Positions 1 to 7,492 of a stretch of 64,000 nucleotides of DNA are shown here, in pieces. This DNA is from Acidaminococcus fermentans_A (GTDB taxonomy: Bacteria; Bacillota; Negativicutes; Acidaminococcales; Acidaminococcaceae), in the NCBI RefSeq assembly GCF_052216985.1, contig NZ_JBQOUY010000014.1, positions 1-64,000 of the forward strand, in the 5' to 3' direction. Every line of letters begins with the position of its first letter. The first letter of the stretch is position 1. A program made the position numbers and the translations under genes. The notes beneath the pieces are model-generated. The model searched no databases and was not told the DNA's origin. It worked only from the letters and a program-made list of their open reading frames with translations.

Positions 1-232
1 GGAGTGGACGGACCGCTGGTGTACCAATTATCCTGCCAAGGGTATAGTTGGGTAGCTACGTCCGGAACGGATAAACGCTGAAAGCATCTAAGCGTGAAAC
101 CATCCTTAAGATGAGATCTCTCACAGCATAAGCTGGTAAGACACCTGGAAGAAGACCAGGTCGATAGGCAGGGTGTGGAAGCGTAGCAATATGTTAAGCT
201 GACCTGTACTAATATGTCGAGGGCTTGACTTA
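1..232 (+). rRNA. 23S ribosomal RNA, 3' end (partial)
   Basis: The first ~230 bases match the conserved 3' end of bacterial 23S rRNA: the stretch with GGATAAACGCTGAAAGCATC, the AAGCGTGAAACC block, and the terminal ACTAATATGTCGAGGGCTTGAC. The gene begins upstream of the window. The exact 3' end is approximate. A 5S gene follows on the same strand, so this is the tail of an rrn operon. Confidence 0.95.
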
Positions 233-261
233 AATCAGGCCGTTGACGAAGGTGGTTCAGC

Positions 262-289
262 GATGAACGACCAACGAACAACGATGAAC
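262..289. repeat. Heptamer tandem repeat (4 x 7 bp) in 23S-5S spacer
   Basis: Four contiguous 7-bp units, gatgaac, gaccaac, gaacaac and gatgaac, lie between 23S and 5S. A closely similar 4-unit array occurs at 12461-12488. Related 7-bp-period arrays occur at 494-521 and 3598-3625. Confidence 0.7.
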
Positions 290-337
290 TAAAACGTCTC
301 TTCATGAAGTTTTGAGGGCTCATGCCTTCAATTGAAA

Positions 338-455
338 ATCCGGTGGCGACAGCTAAGGGGATCCACCTGTTCCCATGCCGAACACAGCAGTTAAGCCCTT
401 ATACGCCGAAAGTACTCGACTGGAAACGGTCCGGGAGGATAGGGAGCTGCCGGTT
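338..455 (+). rRNA. rrf: 5S ribosomal RNA
   Basis: This contains the 5S hallmark CCTGTTCCCATGCCGAACAC followed by AGTTAAGCCC. The terminal helix pairs CCGGTGGC (340-347) with GCTGCCGG near 446-453, allowing two GU pairs. It lies about 105 bases after 23S and is followed by a strong terminator. The ends are accurate to a few bases. Confidence 0.95.
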
Positions 456-460
456 AGGAG

Positions 461-494
461 AAAAGGCCTGCATCGAAAGATGCAGGCCTTTTTG
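461..494 (+). terminator. Terminator of the rrn operon
   Basis: The hairpin AAAAGGCCTGCATC / GATGCAGGCCTTTTT has a GAAA loop and is followed by a T run. It sits just after 5S. Confidence 0.9.
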
Positions 495-521
495 TCGCGG
501 GTCGCGGGCTGTGAGTCGCAG
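494..521. repeat. Heptamer tandem repeat (4 x 7 bp)
   Basis: Four 7-bp units, gtcgcgg, gtcgcgg, gctgtga and gtcgcag, follow the rrn terminator directly. The unit order, with a divergent third unit, parallels the array at 3598-3625. The remaining 522-640 shows no gene. Confidence 0.65.
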
Positions 522-646
522 GCTTGTTGGTGCAGACCGAAAATCCAGCTTTGCAGATTTCAACTGGGTTTGTCTTATCATCCTATAGAAAAAGAACATA
601 CGGTCAAAACATCCAGGCTCGCGACCGCAGATTTTTATTCAAGAGC

Positions 647-674
647 TTGACAGGAACCCTGCTGCTTCTATAAA
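647..674 (+). promoter_or_regulatory. Predicted sigma-A promoter for the GltD-like gene
   Basis: A TTGACA box (647-652) and a TATAAA box (669-674) are separated by 16 bases, about 38 bases before the start codon at 712. Confidence 0.6.
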
Positions 675-711
675 CTATACAAAAACACTATTTGAAAACG
701 AGGTTCTTCGT

Positions 712-1950
712 ATGTCCATCCATGAATTAGAAGAGGCCAACCGGTGTCTCCAGTGCAAAAAGCCTATGTGCCGGGAAGGCTGTCCCATCCATACCAATAT
801 CCCGGAAATGATCCGTCTGTTCAAGGAAAATGATTTGATGACGGCGGCTCAGATGCTGTTCGATAACAATCCCCTTTCTGTAGTTTGCAGCCTGGTGTGC
901 AACCATGCGGCCCAGTGTGAGGGGCACTGTATCCGGGGGATCAAGGGGGCTCCAGTGCATATTTCTGCCATCGAGAATTACATCTCTGATTCTTGTTTCG
1001 ACCGACTGAAGATCCAGCAAGCCCCTTCCAACGGGAAAAAAGTCGCCATCATCGGTGCTGGCCCGGCAGGGATTACCATTGCCATCATCTTGGCCAAACG
1101 GGGCTACCAAATCACCGTCTTTGAATCCCGGGACAAGATCGGGGGGATCATGCGCTACGGGATCCCTGATTTCCGACTGCCCCGCTACATCTTGGACCGG
1201 TTCGAAGACCGGATGAAGGAAATGGGGATCAAATTCCGGTTCAATTTCACCATCGGCGGAAACATCACTTTAAAGGACCTGTTCCAGGACGGTTATCAGT
1301 CCGTATTCATCGGCACCGGCGCCTGGCGGCCTAAACGGATGTTGATCCCGGGAGAGACCTTTGGGAATGTCCATTATGCCATCAGTTACCTGAATAACCC
1401 AGATGCGGTGGATCTAGGTCAGAGTGTGGCTATCTTCGGTTCCGGGAACTCTGCCATGGACGTAGCCCGTACCGCGGTGCGGCACGGCTGCAAGAACGTC
1501 ACGGTCTATGTGCGTAGGGACCATGTGTCCGCTTCCCAGGATGAATATGAGTATTCTCTCCTGGACGGCGTAAAGTATGAATTCAACAAGACCGCCGTGG
1601 CTATCAAAGACGAAGGTCCCATGGTAGCAGATACCAAAGTGGAAGACGGCCATGTAATCGTGCTGGAAGATACCGCCCGGCTGGTACCCGTGGACAGCGT
1701 AGTGATCGCGGTTTCCCAGGTGCCTAAGCGCCGTCTGGTGGAACACAACCAGGGCCTGGAACTGAACGACCGGGGGAATCTGAAGACTACAGAAGACGGG
1801 GAAACTACCCTGCCCGGGGTCTTTGCGTCCGGAGATGTGGTCACCGGTGCTAAAACGGTGGTCCATGCGGTAGAGTATTCCAAAAAAATAGCCGATGAAA
1901 TGGATCTTTATATGCAAAATCTGGAAAAAACAGTTGACAAAATCGACTGA
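712..1950 (+). CDS. GltD-like NAD(P)H oxidoreductase (FAD, 4Fe-4S)
   Basis: This 412-residue flavoprotein is of the glutamate-synthase small-subunit type, a family that also includes SudA and the NfnB subunit. The N-terminal ~110 residues carry the Cys-rich double [4Fe-4S] domain (CLQC, CREGCP, then further Cys around residues 59-73). An FAD Rossmann motif IGAGPAG lies near residue 115, and a second nucleotide-binding motif GSGNSAMD near 243. It moves electrons between NAD(P)H and an iron-sulfur partner. No GltB large subunit is next to it, so it may act alone, as a subunit encoded elsewhere, or as a ferredoxin/NADP or sulfide-dehydrogenase-like enzyme. The ATG is preceded by GAGG and a clear promoter. 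The family is certain; the physiological partner is not. Confidence 0.85.
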   Translation: MSIHELEEANRCLQCKKPMCREGCPIHTNIPEMIRLFKENDLMTAAQMLFDNNPLSVVCSLVCNHAAQCEGHCIRGIKGAPVHISAIENYISDSCFDRLKIQQAPSNGKKVAIIGAGPAGITIAIILAKRGYQITVFESRDKIGGIMRYGIPDFRLPRYILDRFEDRMKEMGIKFRFNFTIGGNITLKDLFQDGYQSVFIGTGAWRPKRMLIPGETFGNVHYAISYLNNPDAVDLGQSVAIFGSGNSAMDVARTAVRHGCKNVTVYVRRDHVSASQDEYEYSLLDGVKYEFNKTAVAIKDEGPMVADTKVEDGHVIVLEDTARLVPVDSVVIAVSQVPKRRLVEHNQGLELNDRGNLKTTEDGETTLPGVFASGDVVTGAKTVVHAVEYSKKIADEMDLYMQNLEKTVDKID

Positions 1951-1963
1951 GCCACGCTATAAT
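1934..1963 (+). promoter_or_regulatory. Consensus promoter for tRNA-Lys
   Basis: TTGACA (1934-1939) and TATAAT (1958-1963) are both perfect, with an 18-base spacer. The -35 box lies inside the last codons of the upstream gene, whose stop is at 1948-1950. The tRNA begins 20 bases after the -10 box. Confidence 0.85.
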
Positions 1964-1982
1964 AATTAAGCTGCAATGCAAT

Positions 1983-2058
1983 GATTCACTAGCTCAGTTG
2001 GTAGAGCACCTGACTTTTAATCAGGGTGTCCCGGGTTCGAGTCCCGGGTGGATCACCA
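1983..2058 (+). tRNA. tRNA-Lys (anticodon TTT)
   Basis: A complete 76-base cloverleaf: acceptor GATTCAC/GTGGATC, D-arm AGCTCAGTTGGTAGAGC, anticodon stem CCTGA/TCAGG with loop CTTTTAA (anticodon TTT, Lys), T-arm CCGGGTTCGAGTCCCGG, discriminator A and an encoded CCA end. It has its own promoter and terminator, so it is monocistronic. Confidence 0.97.
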
Positions 2059-2070
2059 TTTGGATATTGC

Positions 2071-2105
2071 AAGGCCTGTCCCGTATGGACAGGTCTTTTT
2101 CTTTT
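2071..2105 (+). terminator. Terminator after tRNA-Lys
   Basis: The hairpin CCTGTCC/GGACAGG with loop CGTAT is followed by a T-rich run. Confidence 0.85.
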
Positions 2106-2120
2106 GCAGGTCAGATTCGT

Positions 2121-2149
2121 TTGACAAACAGATATGGCTATGGAATAAT
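2121..2149 (+). promoter_or_regulatory. Predicted promoter for fumC
   Basis: TTGACA (2121-2126) and AATAAT (2144-2149) are separated by 17 bases, 31 bases before the start codon. Confidence 0.65.
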
Positions 2150-2180
2150 GCAGGTATCATGAGAAAAGTGAGGGGATAGC

Positions 2181-3557
2181 ATGGCGAAAAAAGAGGAATG
2201 GCGTGTGGAACGGGATTCTATGGGAGAAATCAAAGTCCCAGCAGATAAATATTGGGGCGCCCAGTCGGAGCGGAGCTTCGAAAATTTCAAGATTGGTACG
2301 GAAAAGATGCCCATGGAAGTGATCCGGGCTTTTGCGTATCTGAAAAAAAGTGCTGCCCAGGCCAATGAGGCGATGGAGAAGCTGGATAAGAAGCGCTGCC
2401 AGACCATCGGCAAAGTCTGCGATGAAATCCTCAAGGGGAAGCTGGATGGAAACTTCCCCCTGGCGGTATGGCAGACGGGAAGCGGGACCCAGAGCAATAT
2501 GAATGTCAACGAAGTGATCGCCCACAGGGGAAATGAAATGGCCGGGGAAGCCCTGCTCCACCCCAACGACCATGTGAATATGTCCCAGAGTTCCAACGAT
2601 ACCTTTCCTACGGCCATGCACATCGCTGCAGTCTGGGAACTGGAAAAGCACCTGCTGCCTTCCCTGGATGAGCTGGTAGCGGCTTTCAAGAAGCTGGAAA
2701 AAGCCAATAAGGGGATTGTGACCACCGGACGGACCCATCTCCAGGATGCGGTGCCCGTGGCCTTTTCTCAGGAAATTTCCGGCTGGCGGACCATGCTGGA
2801 ACGGAATCGGCAGGAGATCAAGGCGGCAGAAAAAGGCCTCCTGGAACTGGCGCTGGGCGGCACGGCTGTAGGGACCGGCCTGAACGCTCCCAAGGGCTTT
2901 GACAAAAAAGCAGCCGCTTTCATTGCCAAGAATACCGGCTTTCCTTTTGTGACAGCCCCCAACAAGTTCCATGCCCTTACCAGCTTAGATGACATGGTCT
3001 TTGCCCACGGCGCTTTAAAAGCCCTGGCGGCCAACCTGATGAAGATGGCCAATGATGTGCGGTGGCTGGCCTCCGGTCCTCGGGATGGCTTGGGGGAAAT
3101 CACCATCCCTGCCAACGAACCAGGGTCCTCCATCATGCCTGGGAAAGTGAACCCAACCCAGTGCGAGGCGGTGACCATGGTGGCGGTCCAGGTCATGGGA
3201 AACGATGCAGCCATTGGCTTTGCGGCTTCCCAAGGGAATTTCCAGCTGAATGTGTTCCTGCCGGTGACCATCTATAATTTCCTCCAGTCCGTCCGGCTCC
3301 TGGGCGATGTGATGGAATCCTTCCGGAAAAACTGCGTGGTGGGGATCAAAGCCAACAAGGAAAAGATGGCCCATAACCTGCACCATTCCCTGATGCTGGT
3401 GACGGCTCTGAGTCCCTATATCGGCTACGATAAATGTGCCCAAGTGGCTAAACTGGCTTTCAAGGACAATATTTCCCTGAAAGAAGCGGTGCTGAAGCTG
3501 GGATTCATGGAAGAAAAAGAATTCGACAAGGTGTTCCATCCGGAGAAGATGGTGTAA
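2181..3557 (+). CDS. fumC: Class II fumarate hydratase
   Basis: This 458-residue protein interconverts fumarate and L-malate and needs no iron-sulfur cluster. It carries the fumarase/aspartase superfamily signature GSSIMPGKVNP near residue 316, the substrate-binding segments GSGTQSNMNVNE (near 99) and SSNDTFPTAMH (near 132), and TTGRTHLQDA (near 182). Length and motif order are typical of FumC. It is monocistronic, with its own promoter and hairpin terminator. An AGGGG ribosome-binding site precedes the ATG. In an anaerobe it probably serves the branched TCA/fumarate-succinate route or aspartate catabolism. Confidence 0.97.
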   Translation: MAKKEEWRVERDSMGEIKVPADKYWGAQSERSFENFKIGTEKMPMEVIRAFAYLKKSAAQANEAMEKLDKKRCQTIGKVCDEILKGKLDGNFPLAVWQTGSGTQSNMNVNEVIAHRGNEMAGEALLHPNDHVNMSQSSNDTFPTAMHIAAVWELEKHLLPSLDELVAAFKKLEKANKGIVTTGRTHLQDAVPVAFSQEISGWRTMLERNRQEIKAAEKGLLELALGGTAVGTGLNAPKGFDKKAAAFIAKNTGFPFVTAPNKFHALTSLDDMVFAHGALKALAANLMKMANDVRWLASGPRDGLGEITIPANEPGSSIMPGKVNPTQCEAVTMVAVQVMGNDAAIGFAASQGNFQLNVFLPVTIYNFLQSVRLLGDVMESFRKNCVVGIKANKEKMAHNLHHSLMLVTALSPYIGYDKCAQVAKLAFKDNISLKEAVLKLGFMEEKEFDKVFHPEKMV

Positions 3558-3595
3558 AAAATGGGGTTGTTGCATGCGCAACAGCCCCATTTTTG
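3556..3595 (+). terminator. Terminator of fumC
   Basis: The hairpin ATGGGGTTGTTGC/GCAACAGCCCCAT is followed by T5. It shares the GTTGC/GCAAC core seen in other terminators of this window. Confidence 0.9.
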
Positions 3596-3597
3596 AG

Positions 3598-3625
3598 GTC
3601 TCGGGTCTCGAGTCGTGAGTCTCGA
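3598..3625. repeat. Heptamer tandem repeat (4 x 7 bp), left inverted copy
   Basis: The units are gtctcgg, gtctcga, gtcgtga and gtctcga. The reverse complement of this array, shortened by one unit, occurs at 3771-3791, so the two form an inverted pair about 145 bases apart. Confidence 0.75.
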
Positions 3626-3770
3626 GCCGTTGGATAGAACCTGTCCCCATGGCCAGGTTCTTTTGAAGGTGTAGAATCAGTATCGTGCTGGATATAGAAA
3701 CGAATATCTTATCGTTAGCAGATTAGGGTTTGTACATTCAAAAAATTTGCTTGCAAATTTCTCATTCGGC

Positions 3771-3791
3771 TCGAGACTCGAGACCCGAGAC
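3771..3791. repeat. Heptamer tandem repeat (3 x 7 bp), right inverted copy
   Basis: The units tcgagac, tcgagac and ccgagac are the reverse complement of the array at 3598-3625. Between the two arrays (3626-3770) I see no gene. Confidence 0.7.
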
Positions 3792-3816
3792 CGAGCCGCT
3801 ATGCGGCTTATGAGAC

Positions 3817-3857
3817 CGGGGGTGTTGCACGTAACGTGCAACACCCCCGTTTTTTTA
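3817..3857 (+). terminator. Long perfect hairpin terminator
   Basis: A near-perfect palindrome CGGGGGTGTTGCACGT / ACGTGCAACACCCCCG is followed by T7 on the + strand. It overlaps the 3' end of the minus-strand gene at 3855-4199. The T run serves + strand transcription, although no + strand gene lies directly upstream. Confidence 0.75.
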
Positions 3858-4199
3858 TTCTCCCAACATCTCCAAAATCTTGGCACCGGCGGTGCAGGCC
3901 GGGCAGAAGCAATATTTGCCCCCTTCCGCCTTGACTTTCTGGCCCTGGGCCAGCATCTGAGCGGCGGCTTCTTCTCCAAAGGCCTTTTTGGCTTCCTCGG
4001 AAGCAAAGAAGGGCAGCACTTCATCAATGGTGCACACATCTTCTTTCAGGGCTGCCCGGAGGAGGGCTGTCAGGTTGGCCTGGGCTGCTGTACCATCTGC
4101 AGCCAGCCATTTTTCTGCTAATTCCTTCAGCCCGCTATAGACGCTGGGGGCTGCTGCCAGATTTTTGACTTCTGCAACCAAAGCTTCATGATTTTCCAT
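3855..4199 (-). CDS. Uncharacterised small protein with C-terminal Cys motif
   Basis: A 114-residue, Ala/Glu-rich, mostly helical, apparently soluble protein. I do not recognise the family. The only notable motif is the C-terminal GGKYCFCPACTAG (Cys-x-Cys-x-x-Cys), which could bind a metal or act in redox chemistry; one further Cys occurs in EDVCTIDE. The start is the ATG at 4199: AGGAG lies 10 bases upstream, while an in-frame GTG three codons earlier is too close to it. It stands alone on the minus strand, divergent from the secreted peptidase-like gene. Confidence 0.7.
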   Translation of the reverse strand: MENHEALVAEVKNLAAAPSVYSGLKELAEKWLAADGTAAQANLTALLRAALKEDVCTIDEVLPFFASEEAKKAFGEEAAAQMLAQGQKVKAEGGKYCFCPACTAGAKILEMLGE

Positions 4200-4287
4200 A
4201 GAAATCACGCTCCTGTAATAAAATATGTTACATTAATATTATACACCGATCCAGAGAAAGAAGATAGGCTTTTTTTGTGGAATTTCG

Positions 4288-4293
4288 TATAAT
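4288..4293 (+). promoter_or_regulatory. Possible -10 box for the C39-like gene
   Basis: A perfect TATAAT lies 46 bases before the ATG at 4340. No convincing -35 box is visible. Confidence 0.35.
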
Positions 4294-4339
4294 AAAAAAT
4301 AGAGTATCTCTATTTATTTGAACGCTGAGGTGAATCACC

Positions 4340-5155
4340 ATGAAAATCATGAAAAAGTTGACTTCTGCTGTACTGGCCGGCCTGCTGGCCACTGGATCCT
4401 TTTTGCCGGTGCTGGCGGCTTCCCACCGGAATTTCAGCGATGACATGAAATTCCAGGAACCGGCCAAAATCACCCAGGATCAGGGGGCTGCGTCTATCGA
4501 ACGGAAGCTGGATCATAAGAAATCCATTTATTATGCCCATCCGGATTTCTATCATATGCATTCCAAAGGGTCCCTGACTCTGTTGCCGGCTTTCAAGACG
4601 ATCCAGCAGTCCAGCGAATGGTCCTGCGGACCGGCTGCTGCCCTGATGGTCCTCCGCTGGTACGACCGGCAGAAGGACTGGACGGAGCAGAAACTGGCGA
4701 ATCTGCGCCATCCCCTGAAAGATGTGACCGTCCCTGGCTTCCCAGAGGGCTATCCCGGTACGACCTTGGAACAGATGAAAGACATCTTCCAAAAGGTGGG
4801 GGGCTTCGATCTGGTCACTACGGAAGACTACGCCAAGGCCGGGAAGACCTTTGGCCCGGAAGACATCAAAGCCACCCTGAAGGCAGGGAAGCCCATCCTG
4901 GCAGGCTGGATCGATTGGGGTGGCCACTGGCAGGTGATCATCGGTTATGACGATATGGGGACTGCGGATATCCAGGATGATGTACTGATCGTGGCAGATC
5001 CCTATGATACCACGGACCACAACCAGGACGGCTACGGTATCTATCCGGCGGCCCGGTTCTTCTCCACCTTTGATATGTACGGACAGTTCCCGGAAAAAGA
5101 AGGGGGAAACCATAATCTGTTCCTGATTGCTTCTCCGGCAAGGGTGAAGATGTAA
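4340..5155 (+). CDS. Secreted C39-like cysteine peptidase family protein
   Basis: This 271-residue protein begins with a Lys-rich n-region and hydrophobic core ending PVLAAS near residue 27, a standard signal peptide, so it is exported. The mature part fits the peptidase C39-like fold: SSEWSCGPAA (near residue 93) supplies Gln/Cys, GGHWQVIIGYD (near 195) the His, and VADPYD (near 218) the Asp. There is no ABC or membrane domain, so it is not a bacteriocin exporter. A role in peptide or wall-peptide cleavage is plausible, but the substrate is unknown. The ATG follows GAGGTGA. No terminator precedes the hsp20 regulatory region. Confidence 0.75.
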   Translation: MKIMKKLTSAVLAGLLATGSFLPVLAASHRNFSDDMKFQEPAKITQDQGAASIERKLDHKKSIYYAHPDFYHMHSKGSLTLLPAFKTIQQSSEWSCGPAAALMVLRWYDRQKDWTEQKLANLRHPLKDVTVPGFPEGYPGTTLEQMKDIFQKVGGFDLVTTEDYAKAGKTFGPEDIKATLKAGKPILAGWIDWGGHWQVIIGYDDMGTADIQDDVLIVADPYDTTDHNQDGYGIYPAARFFSTFDMYGQFPEKEGGNHNLFLIASPARVKM

Positions 5156-5177
5156 AAGTCAAAGAAAATTTGACTTT

Positions 5178-5204
5178 TTAGCACTCAACACTTGACAGTG
5201 CTAA
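5178..5204 (+). promoter_or_regulatory. CIRCE element (HrcA operator)
   Basis: TTAGCACTC-N9-CAGTGCTAA matches the HrcA-binding CIRCE inverted repeat with one mismatch in the right arm (C for G). It overlaps the -35 region of the hsp20 promoter. Confidence 0.92.
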
Positions 5205-5223
5205 CAACATGTGCTATTATAAT
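5192..5223 (+). promoter_or_regulatory. hsp20 promoter
   Basis: TTGACA (5192-5197) lies inside the CIRCE spacer. It is followed by TATTAT (5215-5220, 17-base spacer), overlapping TATAAT (5218-5223). HrcA binding would occlude the -35 box. Confidence 0.8.
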
Positions 5224-5368
5224 ACCAGAACGAAGGAAAGACCACAGAGAAGGGTTCCCAAGAGAACCTGAAACGTAGAATGGGCTCCTTGGGGAGCCAC
5301 AGGAATCCAGCCTTTCGGTAGTTCCAAAAGCTGACCTTCAAGGCCAAGATTGAATGGAGGAATGGCTT
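5224..5368 (+). promoter_or_regulatory. Structured 5' leader of hsp20
   Basis: About 145 untranslated bases separate the promoter from the start codon. They hold hairpins GGTTC/GAACC (5253-5268) and GGCTCC/GGAGCC (5283-5298). It could add a temperature- or protein-responsive layer to HrcA control. It matches no riboswitch class I know. Confidence 0.45.
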
Positions 5369-5812
5369 ATGTTACTGTCTAGCGTTTTCAATGACAATGT
5401 GTTCGATGATCTCATGAATGACTTTGATGATGTGTTCACCGCACGGAACCCTCTGTACGGGAAACATGCCAGAAATATGATGAAGACCGATGTGCGGGAC
5501 GTGGGCGACCACTACGAACTGGATATCGATCTGCCGGGCTTCAAGAAGGATGAAATCCATGCACAGCTGGAAAATGGTTATCTGACCATCAGTGCCAGCA
5601 AGGGTGTGGACAAGGATGAAAAAGACAAGAAGGGTCAGTACATCCGCCGTGAACGGACCTTTGGCCAGTGCGCCCGGAGCTTCTATGTGGGTGAAGGGGT
5701 CACCGAGGCTGATGTGACGGCCAAGTACGAGAATGGGATCCTGGAACTGAGCATTCCTAAGAAGGAACCCCAGAAGGTAGAAAACAAGAAATACATCGCT
5801 ATCGAAGGATAA
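5369..5812 (+). CDS. Small heat-shock protein Hsp20 (alpha-crystallin family)
   Basis: A 147-residue ATP-independent holdase. The alpha-crystallin domain spans about residues 35-140: TDVRDVGDHYELDIDLPGFKKDEI, then ENGYLTISA, and the C-terminal beta-strand signature KYENGILELSIPK. A short N-terminal arm is rich in Phe and Asp. The start is the ATG at 5369, because GGAGG lies 8 bases upstream; an ATG five codons earlier overlaps that Shine-Dalgarno. CIRCE control shows it belongs to the HrcA regulon. Confidence 0.95.
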   Translation: MLLSSVFNDNVFDDLMNDFDDVFTARNPLYGKHARNMMKTDVRDVGDHYELDIDLPGFKKDEIHAQLENGYLTISASKGVDKDEKDKKGQYIRRERTFGQCARSFYVGEGVTEADVTAKYENGILELSIPKKEPQKVENKKYIAIEG

Positions 5813-5856
5813 CGAGGGAGGAAGGACCCGAAAGGGAGTCGGGACTTCCCAGAGAC

Positions 5857-5897
5857 AAAAGGGCTGTCGCCAAAAGCGGCAGTCCTTTTGCTTTTCT
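5857..5897 (+). terminator. Terminator of hsp20
   Basis: The hairpin AAAGGGCTGTCGCC / GGCGGCAGTCCTTTT-like stem with an AAAA loop is followed by T-rich sequence. Confidence 0.8.
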
Positions 5898-5983
5898 GGT
5901 CGGCCGCTGCCCAAGCATGTTACGGAGAAGTCAATCTAGCAATGTGGCAAAAGAATGAAAAAAGTGAATTCTTCCTCTAAAAA

Positions 5984-6012
5984 TTGATAGAGGTTTTGAC
6001 ACGTGTTATAGT
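5984..6012 (+). promoter_or_regulatory. Predicted promoter for the TetR-like gene
   Basis: TTGATA (5984-5989) and TATAGT (6007-6012) have a 17-base spacer. The transcript would have a leader of about 65 bases. Confidence 0.55.
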
Positions 6013-6081
6013 GTGTTCTTAGAGAACTATTTTATCGATGGAGTACAATTCATTACTAGGAAGAATGGAGTCACAAGGGTT

Positions 6082-6810
6082 ATGGGCAGAAACAGAAGAC
6101 AATCGTTGGCAGACGTCACTCCACAGGATCGGAACCGCCGGGACAAAGTCCTGAAAACGGCAGCATGGCTGATGCAGGAAACCGGCTACCAGCGGATGAC
6201 TCTTCGCCGGATCAGTGCTGAATCCGGTGTGGGGGAAGGGGAAATCCATCGCTGGTATAAAACCAAGGACGAATTGCTGGCGGATATATCGGAGATGCTG
6301 CTGGCCAGGGCCCAGGAAGTGATGGAAGCGGAACTGGCGCCTTCGGCCATCCTGCTGAAAGAGGACCCCAAAGAGATGCTGGCCCTGTACCAGTACATCG
6401 TGCCCTTGGCCATAGCCTTGGAAGCCGTGGATAAAAGTGCTTTGCTTTGCAGCCTTTTCCGGACCCTGTATACCACATCCCGGCTGTTCGAACTGCTGGT
6501 GGACCGGCATGCTTCCTATGCCCACCTGACCTTTGCCCAGCAGTTTACTGCTCAGGAGTGCTATGAACGAGTGCTGGTGGTCCGGGCTTCCCTGGGCGGG
6601 TATATCATGGCCCATGACTTTAAATACCTGTTTCCCCGGGAACAGCTGAAGAGGCTGATCCTGACACAGGCTTTGGAAGTTTTCCAGGTGCCGTCGGAGC
6701 GGATCGAAATGCTTTTGGTAGAACTGGAAACCCAAAAGAAAAAATTATTGGAAGTCTGCTGTCAGATTTTTCGGCCCGAAGGACGGGAATCGGAAGCGAA
6801 TCTCCGCTGA
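6082..6810 (+). CDS. TetR-family transcriptional regulator
   Basis: A 242-residue protein with an N-terminal TetR helix-turn-helix at about residues 15-70 (KVLKTAAWLMQETGYQRMTLRRISAE, then the recognition helix GVGEGEIHRWYKTKDEL). A helical effector domain of about 170 residues without recognisable ligand signature follows. The ATG at 6082 is preferred: GGAG lies 11 bases before it, and the upstream GTG (6013) overlaps the promoter. The target is unknown. The neighbouring ECF transporter operon, which has its own promoter, is one candidate. Confidence 0.8.
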   Translation: MGRNRRQSLADVTPQDRNRRDKVLKTAAWLMQETGYQRMTLRRISAESGVGEGEIHRWYKTKDELLADISEMLLARAQEVMEAELAPSAILLKEDPKEMLALYQYIVPLAIALEAVDKSALLCSLFRTLYTTSRLFELLVDRHASYAHLTFAQQFTAQECYERVLVVRASLGGYIMAHDFKYLFPREQLKRLILTQALEVFQVPSERIEMLLVELETQKKKLLEVCCQIFRPEGRESEANLR

Positions 6811-6811
6811 A

Positions 6812-6858
6812 AGAAAAAGAGGGACTGTTGCGTAGGCAGCAGTTTCTCTTTTTTCTTG
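6812..6858 (+). terminator. Terminator after the TetR-like gene
   Basis: The hairpin GAGGGACTGTTGC/GCAGCAGTTTCTC is followed by T6. It carries the GTTGC core. Confidence 0.8.
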
Positions 6859-6884
6859 ACATCCACCCGGCGGCCCCATAAACT
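6856..6884 (+). promoter_or_regulatory. Predicted promoter of the ECF operon
   Basis: TTGACA (6856-6861) overlaps the upstream terminator tail. TAAACT (6879-6884) follows at 17 bases. A nearby TATAAT (6891-6896) is too far for this -35 box. Confidence 0.45.
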
Positions 6885-6922
6885 ATATTCTATAATCCAT
6901 TGCAGCAAAGGAGCATCGTATC

Positions 6923-7492
6923 ATGGATAAACCGATTCCGGATCTGATCACGGTGGAAGCAGCACGGGACACCCATCGCTGGGTAGCTATGACGGCGCTG
7001 CTGCTGGCCATCGGTGTCATCCTCCACACCATCAGCCCCAATGTGGGCGGGGTAACCCCCAACTGGACCATCGCCATGTATTCCATCACCATCAGCCTGA
7101 CCAAACCAGGCCCTACCCGGGCGCTGGGCATCGGGTTCGTGGCTGGACTGACCTTGATCCCCTCTTCCAAATCTGCCTTTCCCCTGGGGAACATCGCCAG
7201 TGAACTGAGCGGTGCCCTGACGGCCTGTCTCCTGGTGAAGACGTTTGCTTTGGCCCATTTGGACGGACTGAAGGTCAAACCGTTCATCATAGGTTTTCTG
7301 GCCACTTCGGTAAGCGGCAGCGTGTTCACCTATATCCTGAAGCTGGTGCTGGGCTTACCTCTTACCGTGTGGACCCATGCCATGCTGCCGGTGGTGCTCA
7401 CCGTGGGCGTCCTGAACGGTGTGGTGACCCAAGTGCTCTATGGCCCGGTACGGAAGATTTTCTTTGCTACGGAGGGAAAACGCCATGAGTGA
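6923..7492 (+). CDS. ECF transporter S component (substrate-binding)
   Basis: A 189-residue membrane protein with about five or six hydrophobic segments. It is directly followed, with overlapping reading frames, by two ECF ATPases and an EcfT, so by context it is the S component that captures the vitamin or metabolite. The sequence resembles the compact S components with conserved small residues (GIGFVAGLTLIPSS, GFLATSVSGSVF). No upstream riboswitch reveals the ligand. Its stop overlaps the next start by 8 bases, implying translational coupling. The substrate is unassigned. Confidence 0.8.
   Translation: MDKPIPDLITVEAARDTHRWVAMTALLLAIGVILHTISPNVGGVTPNWTIAMYSITISLTKPGPTRALGIGFVAGLTLIPSSKSAFPLGNIASELSGALTACLLVKTFALAHLDGLKVKPFIIGFLATSVSGSVFTYILKLVLGLPLTVWTHAMLPVVLTVGVLNGVVTQVLYGPVRKIFFATEGKRHE

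Noticed and set aside
322..650. Small open frames across the 5S region
   Set aside because: They overlap the 5S rRNA, its terminator and a heptamer repeat.
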